Origin: Chloroflexota bacterium
GTDB taxonomy: Bacteria; Chloroflexota; Ktedonobacteria; Ktedonobacterales; Ktedonobacteraceae
Direction of reading: 5' to 3'
NCBI GenBank assembly: GCA_005881295.1
Contig: VBHS01000258.1
Span: forward strand, 1-11,704
DNA length: 11,704 nt
A program made the translations under genes and the position numbers. A model generated the notes under the pieces. The model was not told the DNA's origin and made no database searches. It was given only the letters and a program-made list of their open reading frames with translations. Each line of letters starts with the position of its first letter. Within the stretch, counting starts at the first letter, position 1. Below, one piece after another: positions 6,136 to 11,704 of the stretch.

Positions 6136-7764
6136 TTACGGTAGCAGATGGCGTATTTTCATGGCGATCTGTAGCGATAGTCTTAGCTCGGGATCATCCA
6201 GTGACTGCCCCAATATCTCCTCTATTCTGCCCAGACGGTATAACAAGGAGTTGCGGTGTAAATGCATGATGCGGGCTGTCTCGCTGAGATTCCCGTTGCA
6301 GTGAAAGTATCCTTCGAGTGTGTCGAGCAGGGTACCGTCATTTCGGGTATCGGCGTTGAGCAAGGGGCCGAGTGTCTCTTGATAAAAATCGTTGAGTTCG
6401 CTCTGTCCGTCGAGCAGGAAGAGGAGACGGTAGACGCCAAGGTGGGCAAATGAGTGGATCTTGTTCTCCCCGAAGAGGCGCCTACCAATCTCAAGGGCTT
6501 GTTGTGCCTGGCGAAAGGATTGAGGGATAGCCTGTACATTCTTTGCGGTACGCCCGAGGCCAATTGAAAACACTGGTAATACTGTGTTTTTGTTTTGCTG
6601 TAGACGCGCTTGTAGGCGTTCCAGGCGAGTAACAAGAGTGTTTTCAATGTCGCTTTCGCTGTGAGGGCTATTGTTGTCAGCAGCGGCAAGTGGAAGTATG
6701 GCTGTTACACGGCGGGCCTCGTGTAATACCCAGCATGAAGGCCATGCCAGGAGAAGTTCGTCACGAACTCTTCTACCCCATTGAGCCTGGGGACTGCCAG
6801 ATGGATATTCTGGCTCAGCGTCGTGAATCTCAAAGATGGTGACGATCTGCGATGTAGTGAGATCATAGCCGAGCAGACGTGCGCGAACCAGCATTTCTTC
6901 CGGCTGCTGATAGTTACCCTGCAGCACGTCCATGAAGGCTTCAAGTTGATAGCGGCTCTCGACGTCGCTGCGCTCTTTTTCGCGCGCGAATTCCAGCGCG
7001 AGGATTGGCACGACCTGTCCCAGTATGATGCGTTCCAGGTAATCGAAATCGCCGTCGTTCCCGATCAATGAGAGATAACCGACGACTTCGTGACGTAATA
7101 GAATGGGGGCAATAATTTGGGTGAGACCCTGTTGCCAGAGAAGCTCTTCATCTAGCGTTGCTGGTAGGAAGAGCATACCGGTATCAGCTGGAGCTGCTTG
7201 GAGACGGGTGTGGTGGTCGGCATCCTGCACGACGACCCATTTGTTGCAACGATTGGCAAGTTGTTCGCATATGCCCTGTATCCCTGCCCCCTGGATGCTT
7301 AGTTGCATGAGTTGATGAGAGATTTCTGTGGCTTTTCGTTCGATCTCGCCACGAAAACTTACTACGAAGGTGATCACTTCGCGCTCAATCACTTCAAGTG
7401 ACGCTGATGATGGGAGGACAATCAAGGGGAGGTTGAGCTGGTTCGCGAGTGTGCAGGCTTCTTCTCCAAGGGCTTCGACAGATGGAGCCGCTACGGCTAC
7501 CGCTGCTACGCCCTCCTGTTGCAGGCTTTTGAGAAGATGGGGGAGCGATTCATCGAGCCGGCGCAACTGAGAGAGCGCGAGAAGAGCAAGTTCCCCTCCA
7601 TGCACGCTTTCAAAGGCGGGTAGACGTGCACGCATACGACAGGACCAGGTGACCCGACGTTCCAACCCTCCTGCTCCTGCTGCCAGGTGGGCATCGCGCG
7701 AGGCGAGCAAGGTAAGTATGTTACGTACCGAGGCTGAGGATGTCGGGGAAGATGCGCTACTCAT
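6136..7764 (-). CDS. PucR/CdaR-family transcriptional regulator
   Basis: A 542-residue regulator with the PucR/CdaR layout. Residues about 12-135 form the N-terminal PucR-type domain (SVRNILTLLASRDAHLAAGAGG onward, with a hydrophobic core near 86-118 ending LNLPLIVLPSS). Residues about 145-260 look like a GAF-type ligand-sensing domain, including LLRHEVVGYLSLIG. Residues about 297-455 form the CdaR GGDEF-like domain, with an acidic start near EIHDAEPEYP. The C-terminal helix-turn-helix (about 479-542) has the hallmark LDTLEGYFHCNGNLSETARIM and HLHRNSLLYRLGRIEEI. Such proteins usually activate catabolic operons, for example for purines or sugar acids. No such operon adjoins it, so its target and ligand are unknown. 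The ATG at 7762-7764 has only a weak site ahead (GTGAAAG). The gene follows a strong hairpin (7788-7810) and a small ORF, which suggests control by readthrough or coupling. Confidence 0.9.
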   Translation of the reverse strand: MSSASSPTSSASVRNILTLLASRDAHLAAGAGGLERRVTWSCRMRARLPAFESVHGGELALLALSQLRRLDESLPHLLKSLQQEGVAAVAVAAPSVEALGEEACTLANQLNLPLIVLPSSASLEVIEREVITFVVSFRGEIERKATEISHQLMQLSIQGAGIQGICEQLANRCNKWVVVQDADHHTRLQAAPADTGMLFLPATLDEELLWQQGLTQIIAPILLRHEVVGYLSLIGNDGDFDYLERIILGQVVPILALEFAREKERSDVESRYQLEAFMDVLQGNYQQPEEMLVRARLLGYDLTTSQIVTIFEIHDAEPEYPSGSPQAQWGRRVRDELLLAWPSCWVLHEARRVTAILPLAAADNNSPHSESDIENTLVTRLERLQARLQQNKNTVLPVFSIGLGRTAKNVQAIPQSFRQAQQALEIGRRLFGENKIHSFAHLGVYRLLFLLDGQSELNDFYQETLGPLLNADTRNDGTLLDTLEGYFHCNGNLSETARIMHLHRNSLLYRLGRIEEILGQSLDDPELRLSLQIAMKIRHLLP

Positions 7765-7787
7765 CTTTCACAAGCCAGTAATAAGGT

Positions 7788-7810
7788 AGCGCGGCGTTTA
7801 TCGCCGCGCT
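7788..7810 (-). terminator. GC-rich hairpin with a stop codon in its loop, upstream of pucR
   Basis: On the minus strand AGCGCGGCG, ATAAA, CGCCGCGCT form a perfect 9-bp, very GC-rich stem with a 5-nt loop. The loop carries the TAA stop (7798-7800) of the 40-codon ORF upstream. The 3' arm ends 24 nt before the pucR ATG. No clear T-run follows (ACCTTATTAC), so it is not a textbook intrinsic terminator. It could be a weak terminator, an attenuator sensitive to ribosomes on the small ORF, or an mRNA-stabilising element. The stem itself is certain; its role is inference. Confidence 0.6.
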
Positions 7811-7920
7811 GTTGTTGTGGAAGTTGGGGCTCCACTGGCCTTTTGCGCCAGGCGCTTTTCTTTGTTCTTTTTTGCTCGCACAAGGTGTTTGTGCCAGGCT
7901 ACTTTTTTGGTTTTGTTCAT
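7798..7920 (-). CDS. Small, very basic 40-residue protein
   Basis: A short ORF read directly from the sequence. ATG at 7918-7920 opens 40 codons closed by TAA at 7798-7800. It is preceded by AAGGAG (7927-7932) at 6 nt, as good a ribosome binding site as any in the window, placed immediately after the stop of the TPR gene 12 nt upstream. The product begins MNKTKKVAWHKHLVRA, continues KKNKEKRLAQKASG and ends in a Thr-rich tail with two arginines. It has 13 Lys/Arg and two His against one Glu. The basic part could form one amphipathic helix that binds RNA, the ribosome or an acidic partner. It faintly recalls other short Lys/Arg/His-rich ribosome-associated proteins, but I do not recognise a family. 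The acidic tail of the neighbouring TPR protein is an obvious candidate partner (inference). Confidence 0.65.
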   Translation of the reverse strand: MNKTKKVAWHKHLVRAKKNKEKRLAQKASGAPTSTTTARR

Positions 7921-7932
7921 TGGTTGCTCCTT

Positions 7933-8751
7933 TTATTCTTCGGGTTCGATAGTGCCTTCGAAGTCGACTTCGGTTAGTTCGTCGCTTTCATCTCCGCCAT
8001 CGTAATATTCGTCTTCGTTGCCCAGTTCGTCTTCATCATCGCCGCGGTCATAGCGTACCATGGTATCTTTGGTATATGCGCGGATCATGTCTCCTCCACC
8101 CTGTGATGGGAAGCTGACTTTGCCGAACATACTGGGATGTTGATATTCTTCGCGAATAATCAGCCGGACGAGACCAGGCTCCATGGCCAGGATGGCCGCT
8201 GCATAGCGATTGCCACCTTCCATGAAGTTAATGAGGCGGTTGGAAAGGCGGGGCTCTATCTGACCGATGTCTTCTCCTGTCGCAATACGAGCGAAAATGG
8301 TGTGACCACTGACATACAACTGTACTTTGTCGCCGACTCCAACCTTGGCAAGAACAGAGGCTGGCGCGATGTTGATCAAATCGGTTGTCCCTGTTTTGCC
8401 GGTTTCTTCGATGAAGAGGCGGGGATCAATGCGCTCTAAGCCGGCAGGCGTTGTTACTGGTTCTTCCTGCAGTAATGAGAGCCGATCTAAATTCTTTTTG
8501 GCTATGGTGTTGTTCGGGCTGTATTTCAAGGTCTGGTTATAGGCCTGCCTGGCTTCTGAATATCGGCCTAGTTCGCTAAGGGCCTTTCCCAGGCGATTAT
8601 AGGCCTCTGCGTCGTTTGGAAAGATATTCAGGATATTGCGATTGGTTGTGACAGCCTCTTCCCACTGGCTTGCCAATGCCTGATCAATAGCCAAGCGAGT
8701 CCATTGAACTTTCAGTTGTGCTTTTTCTTCAGAAGATTGTGCTTGCGTCAT
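7933..8751 (-). CDS. TPR protein with central HIRAN-like domain and acidic C-terminal tail
   Basis: A 272-residue soluble protein. Residues about 15-95 contain at least two tetratricopeptide repeats; the clearest unit is AEAYNRLGKALSELGRYSEA (48-67), preceded by a related WEEAVTTNRNILNIFPN unit. Residues about 105-215 form an alpha/beta domain with DLINIAPASVLAKVGVGDKVQL and GEDIGQIEPRLSNRLINFM. This recalls HIRAN-type small barrels, but the match is only by eye. From about 236 to the end roughly half the residues are Asp or Glu, a disordered acidic tail. The ATG at 8749-8751 is chosen because AGGAGG (8758-8763) lies 6 nt ahead; an in-frame TTG just upstream is less likely. The gene starts 38 nt after the miaB stop and is followed 12 nt later by the basic mini-protein. 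It probably acts as a protein-interaction scaffold; no catalytic motif is seen. Confidence 0.8.
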   Translation of the reverse strand: MTQAQSSEEKAQLKVQWTRLAIDQALASQWEEAVTTNRNILNIFPNDAEAYNRLGKALSELGRYSEARQAYNQTLKYSPNNTIAKKNLDRLSLLQEEPVTTPAGLERIDPRLFIEETGKTGTTDLINIAPASVLAKVGVGDKVQLYVSGHTIFARIATGEDIGQIEPRLSNRLINFMEGGNRYAAAILAMEPGLVRLIIREEYQHPSMFGKVSFPSQGGGDMIRAYTKDTMVRYDRGDDEDELGNEDEYYDGGDESDELTEVDFEGTIEPEE

Positions 8752-8788
8752 CAAACGCCTCCTCCATCATCGTGTTGATAGTCTGCCT

Positions 8789-8816
8789 ATTATACCGCAA
8801 CTGCGCAACCCTGCAA
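8789..8816 (-). promoter_or_regulatory. Candidate internal promoter at the end of miaB
   Basis: A perfect TATAAT (8789-8794, minus strand) overlaps the miaB stop codon. A poor -35, TTGCAG (8811-8816, 3 of 6), lies 16 nt upstream. A start near 8782 would give the TPR gene a leader of about 31 nt. The -10 is ideal but the -35 is weak, so this is tentative. Confidence 0.35.
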
Positions 8817-10298
8817 TGACCAGGCAGTCGTGCGCTCGATTCTTACCTTAACCAGATCACCTGTTTGAATACTGCTGTTTGCTGCTTGCTGTGCATCTGG
8901 CTGGGGAAAGAATACCAGTTTATTGGCCCGGTTGCGTCCTTTCCATTGTTGGCGTCCATGCGTGCTGTTTTCTTCTTCGACTAGCACCTCTTCAATTTTG
9001 CCAATATACTGCTGGTTTATTTCCAGGGCAATTGCGGATTGTGCCTCTTCAACGGCATGCAGCCTGCGCTTCTTTTCTGCCAGTGGAACGTCGTCATCCC
9101 AACGGGCGGCGACTGTACCAGGGCGAACAGAATAGGCAGCGACGTGAACCACATCGAAGCGGACCTCTTTGAGCAGGTCAAGCGTATGCTGGAACTCTTG
9201 CTCGGTCTCTCCACAAAAACCCACGATCACGTCAGTAGAGAGCGTAATATTGGGCCATAATTCTCGTACGCGTTGAATCTTTTCGCGGTACTCGTCAAGT
9301 GTATAGCCGCGCTTCATACGTTTGAGCAGAGTGTCATCACCGGCCTGAACGGGAATATTCAGGTGTTCGCAGACTTTGGGCAGGTTGGCCATACGTTCGA
9401 TCATGCTATCGGTCATATGGCGTGGATAAGAGGTCATGAAGCGGATGCGCTCCAAGCCATCGATCTCGCTCAATTGACTCATCAGGTAGGCAAGGTCTGG
9501 TTTATCCGGTAAATCGAGTCCATAGGCCTCGACAGTTTGTCCCAACAAGGTCAGTTCCTTTGCGCCTTTAGAGACCAGTGAACGCGACTCAACCACGAGT
9601 TCTTCTACAGGACGGCTGCGCTCACGACCGCGCCGGTAAGGTACAATGCAATAGGTACAGACCTTATTGCAGCCCAGGATGACCGGGAGCCAGGCAGTGG
9701 GACTGACGGTGGCTGGCGCGATTTTGGTGGGATAGTGAGCGGTGCGCTCACCTGGTTTGGGGGTGATCGCCATTGGTAGGACCGTACGCTTCCCAACGGT
9801 ATTCGTTGAGGTAGCGAAGGTTGGAACGATTGGTGCGCTGGTAAAGGCCTGAGTCTGAGTATCTTGATCGTCATCGTCGGGCATATATTCAATGTCGAGG
9901 CAACCCGCACCTGAAATAGGGGTCCAACGCTCTTCGAGGAAACGGGGGAGAATATCTGCCTGTTCTACTTTCATGAACAGATCAATATGTGGATAGCGTT
10001 TACCCAATTCGTCGATAGTCTTCTGGTTGCCGATCATGCAGCCCATCAATGCCACAAGGAGATCACTGCGCTTCAACTTGGCGTGTTTAAGCTGTGCGAG
10101 CTGGTTGTGCGCTTTTTCCTCCGGAGCTTTACGCACGCTGCACGTATTCAGGATCACGAGGTTTGCCTGATCCATGCTGGCCTCTTCCCAGCCCAATTCG
10201 TCCAGGATGGTCTGGATGCGTTGCGAATCGGCCTGGTTCATCTGACAGCCAACAGTCCAGATGTGGTATTTGCCTCGTGTGATATTCGTCGTGGTCAT
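8790..10298 (-). CDS. miaB: tRNA-2-methylthio-N6-(dimethylallyl)adenosine synthase MiaB
   Basis: A 502-residue methylthiotransferase. MiaB adds the 2-methylthio group to N6-isopentenyladenosine at position 37 of tRNAs reading UNN codons, using two 4Fe-4S clusters and S-adenosylmethionine. The N-terminal domain (about 10-122) carries the three auxiliary-cluster cysteines in VGCQMNQADS (Cys18), NTCSVR (Cys53) and MGCM (Cys87). The radical-SAM domain has GCNKVCTYCIVPYRRG, with the CxxxCxxC triad at Cys210, 214 and 217. HLNIPVQAGDDTLLKRMKRGYT and DVIVGFCGETE follow. The TRAM domain occupies about 432-500. Between the first two domains, residues about 126-200 form an extra Asp/Thr/Pro-rich stretch longer than usual. 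The ATG at 10296-10298 has GGAGAGG (10306-10312) ahead. MiaB is preferred over MtaB or RimO because of NTCSVR and the overall similarity; a related methylthiotransferase is less likely. Confidence 0.92.
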   Translation of the reverse strand: MTTTNITRGKYHIWTVGCQMNQADSQRIQTILDELGWEEASMDQANLVILNTCSVRKAPEEKAHNQLAQLKHAKLKRSDLLVALMGCMIGNQKTIDELGKRYPHIDLFMKVEQADILPRFLEERWTPISGAGCLDIEYMPDDDDQDTQTQAFTSAPIVPTFATSTNTVGKRTVLPMAITPKPGERTAHYPTKIAPATVSPTAWLPVILGCNKVCTYCIVPYRRGRERSRPVEELVVESRSLVSKGAKELTLLGQTVEAYGLDLPDKPDLAYLMSQLSEIDGLERIRFMTSYPRHMTDSMIERMANLPKVCEHLNIPVQAGDDTLLKRMKRGYTLDEYREKIQRVRELWPNITLSTDVIVGFCGETEQEFQHTLDLLKEVRFDVVHVAAYSVRPGTVAARWDDDVPLAEKKRRLHAVEEAQSAIALEINQQYIGKIEEVLVEEENSTHGRQQWKGRNRANKLVFFPQPDAQQAANSSIQTGDLVKVRIERTTAWSLQGCAVAV

Positions 10299-10350
10299 CG
10301 CTTTGCCTCTCCAAGCAAGAATGGTTTATACTGCTGAATGTAGTTCTGTT

Positions 10351-10380
10351 TTGACGCCTAGCTTCTAAGCACGGTATTAT
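10351..10380 (+). promoter_or_regulatory. Sigma70-type promoter for glucokinase gene
   Basis: TTGACG (10351-10356, 5 of 6) and TATTAT (10375-10380, 5 of 6) are separated by 18 nt. Transcription would begin near 10387, giving a leader of about 59 nt. Its -10 box shares five bases with the -10 box of the minus-strand miaB promoter. Confidence 0.55.
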
Positions 10381-10404
10381 ACACCAATATATGTGTAATG
10401 TCAC
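10376..10404 (-). promoter_or_regulatory. Strong sigma70-type promoter for miaB
   Basis: On the minus strand GTGACA (10399-10404, 5 of 6), a 17-nt spacer and TATAAT (10376-10381, 6 of 6) make the best promoter in the window. The start site would be near 10369, about 71 nt before the miaB ATG. The same polymerase-binding bases serve the plus-strand promoter, so the two should compete. Confidence 0.65.
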
Positions 10405-10445
10405 GATTTTTTTGAGGATGACCCAGGGCTCTTTGAAAGGAGAAT

Positions 10446-11432
10446 ATGACGATGCTACTTGCCGGTGATATTGGCGGTACGAAGACCAACCTGGCTATTT
10501 ACTCGGCTGAGACTGGTGCGCGCAAGCCATTGGCCGAGGCGACATTTCCAAGTACTCTTTACCCAAGCCTGGAGGCGCTTGTTCGCACATTTTTGTCTCA
10601 GACCAAGCTCTCTGTGGATCGAGCGAGCTTTGGAGTGGCTGGCCCTGTCGTGGCGGGCCAGGCAACAGTTACGAATCTGCCCTGGAATATGAATGAGGAG
10701 CAACTTCGTGAGTCGCTGAACCTTTCTTCTGTGCACCTGATGAATGACCTGGAAGCTATTGCCCGCTCTATTTCTTACCTGGAACCTGCTGAACTGCTTA
10801 TTTTGAGTAAAGGCCAGCCCATTGAGCATGGGAATATCGCTATTATCGCACCTGGTACGGGTCTGGGAGAAGCTTTCCTTACCTGGGATGATGGGTCGCA
10901 TTACCATCCTCATACGTCGGAAGGGGGGCACTGCGATTTTGCTCCCACCAACGAGCAAGAAATAGGCTTGCTTATCTACATGCGCAAAAAGTACGACCAT
11001 GTGAGCTACGAACGTGTCTGTTCCGGTATAGGCATTCCGAATATCTACACATATCTCAGGGATAGTGGCTTTGCTGAAGAACCACTCTGGTTGTCAGAGA
11101 AGTTGTCGAAGTCGACAGATTATACACCGATTATTGTCGATGCCGCACTCGATCAATCTTCTGCATTGTGTGTTGCAACACTGAACACCTTTGTAGAGAT
11201 CTTAGGCGCTGAAGCTGGGAATATGGTTCTTAAAGTTATGGCGACTGGTGGTATTTACCTGGGTGGGGGCATTCCAACACGAATCCTGCCTTTCCTACAG
11301 AGCGACATTTTCATGCAAGCCTTCCTCGACAAGGGGCGCTTCGTCAAGCTGCTGAACAATGTGCCGATATACGTCATTCTCAATCCAGGATCCGGGCTGC
11401 TTGGCGCTGCAAGTTATGGGTTGAGTGAGTAA
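10446..11432 (+). CDS. glk: Glucokinase
   Basis: A 328-residue (or 326, see below) glucokinase of the Glk family (PF02685 type), which phosphorylates glucose to glucose-6-phosphate with ATP in the cytoplasm. Visible motifs are the phosphate-binding AGDIGGTKTNLAIY (6-19), FGVAGPV (62-68), LMNDLEAIA (98-106) with the likely catalytic base Asp101, and IIAPGTGLGEAFL (133-145). SEGGHCDFAPTNEQEIGLL (158-176) holds the glucose-contacting Glu159 and His162, followed by YERVCSGIGIPNIY (188-201). A late Gly-rich stretch, MATGGIYLGGGIPTRI, completes the fold. Length is normal. AGGAG (10438-10442) lies only 3 nt before the ATG at 10446 but 9 nt before a second in-frame ATG at 10452, so the true start may be 10452. 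The HAD-like gene follows after 23 nt, probably in the same operon. The beta-galactosidase about 9 kb away could supply its substrate. Confidence 0.93.
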   Translation: MTMLLAGDIGGTKTNLAIYSAETGARKPLAEATFPSTLYPSLEALVRTFLSQTKLSVDRASFGVAGPVVAGQATVTNLPWNMNEEQLRESLNLSSVHLMNDLEAIARSISYLEPAELLILSKGQPIEHGNIAIIAPGTGLGEAFLTWDDGSHYHPHTSEGGHCDFAPTNEQEIGLLIYMRKKYDHVSYERVCSGIGIPNIYTYLRDSGFAEEPLWLSEKLSKSTDYTPIIVDAALDQSSALCVATLNTFVEILGAEAGNMVLKVMATGGIYLGGGIPTRILPFLQSDIFMQAFLDKGRFVKLLNNVPIYVILNPGSGLLGAASYGLSE

Positions 11433-11455
11433 GAGATTAGTAAGGAGGTGTGTTG

Positions 11456-11704
11456 ATGCACACGCTGCCGAAAGCTATTACTTTTGATTGTTATGGAACG
11501 CTGATTGATTGGGAGGCAGAGATCCAGCGATATTTCGCTCAAAAACTGGCGGAGCACAACATCACGGATATCAATGCACGAGCATTGCAGGGCTATTGGG
11601 AAGAGGTACAGGTTCAGTCTATCCAGGGGCCGTATCTCCCGTACCGCCAGCTGTTGCGCGAGACTATGAAACTGGCCTTTAGCAGTACCTTGCGCTGTAA
11701 TTCT
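11456..11704 (+). CDS. HAD-superfamily hydrolase, haloacid dehalogenase type II-like (N-terminal part; 3' end outside window)
   Basis: The first 83 residues of a HAD-superfamily hydrolase; the frame is open to the last base. KAITFDCYGTLIDWEAEI carries motif I, with the nucleophile at Asp11 and Thr15. The residue two after the nucleophile is Tyr (DCYGT) rather than Asp, as in L-2-haloacid dehalogenases (DxYGT), whereas HAD phosphatases have DxDGT. Residues 20-83 are the start of the helical cap, with GYWEEVQ and a PYLPYRQLLRETM stretch common in that subfamily. The ATG at 11456 is preceded by AAGGAGGTG (11442-11450) at 5 nt, the strongest ribosome binding site in the window. It lies 23 nt after glk and probably shares its transcript. 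The substrate cannot be inferred, and dehalogenase activity should not be assumed because the rest of the active site is outside the window. Confidence 0.88.
   Translation, partial: MHTLPKAITFDCYGTLIDWEAEIQRYFAQKLAEHNITDINARALQGYWEEVQVQSIQGPYLPYRQLLRETMKLAFSSTLRCNS

Noticed and set aside
5855..6304. 149-codon plus-strand open frame across the YciI-PucR gap
   Set aside because: It overlaps two solid minus-strand genes and has no recognisable domain; Cys/Ser/Arg-rich shadow composition.
6222..6689. 155-codon minus-strand open frame
   Set aside because: It lies wholly inside pucR in another frame, has no family-like motifs and no ribosome binding site; pucR is clearly the real gene.
10455..11000. 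181-codon minus-strand open frame opposite glk
   Set aside because: Antisense to a well-supported glucokinase with intact motifs; composition looks like a frame shadow.

Overview
The window reads as an ordinary chromosomal stretch of a free-living, Gram-positive-like bacterium of roughly balanced base composition. Protein character suggests Chloroflexota, most likely class Ktedonobacteria: a TPR protein with an IGQIEPRLSNRL-type domain, a MiaB with the GQTVEAYG motif, and a GH2 beta-galactosidase next to small lineage-type membrane proteins. The taxonomic call is inference from protein flavour; no rRNA or other marker gene is present.

Layout. (1) Positions 2-1555 (+) hold the C-terminal half of a LacZ-type beta-galactosidase, cut by the window edge exactly at its nucleophile motif. 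(2) A 9-bp tandem repeat sits between convergent stops at 1585-1634. (3) A minus-strand pair follows: a diacylglycerol-kinase-family lipid kinase with an unusual C-terminal extension, and downstream of it a YihY/BrkB membrane protein, 10 nt apart. (4) A 334-nt divergent control region (4187-4520) carries one promoter per strand, a near-perfect 18-nt palindrome and a tiny upstream ORF. (5) On the plus strand come a small four-helix membrane protein and a PAP2-family phosphatase that stops just before its third catalytic motif. (6) Tail to tail with it, on the minus strand, lies a YciI/DGPF-domain protein, and upstream of that a PucR/CdaR-type regulator. (7) Further upstream on the same strand are miaB, a TPR protein with a very acidic tail, and a 40-codon, very basic mini-protein that I read directly from the sequence. 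The mini-protein's stop codon lies in the loop of a strong hairpin 24 nt before pucR. (8) miaB and a plus-strand glucokinase diverge from overlapping promoters that share their -10 bases. The glucokinase is followed 23 nt later by a haloacid-dehalogenase-like hydrolase cut by the window end.

How the genes fit together. Beta-galactosidase and glucokinase would handle hydrolysis of a galactoside and phosphorylation of the released glucose, but they are about 9 kb apart and not one operon. The lipid kinase, YihY protein, small membrane protein and PAP2 remnant form a membrane/lipid-flavoured cluster around one divergent control region. The order miaB, TPR, mini-protein, hairpin, pucR suggests one minus-strand transcription unit with internal control points.

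I see no CRISPR array, transposase, integrase, tRNA, rRNA, toxin-antitoxin pair or defence system. The most interesting items are the basic mini-protein and its stop-in-loop hairpin, the C-terminal domain of the lipid kinase, the truncated PAP2 gene and the shared-base divergent promoters.
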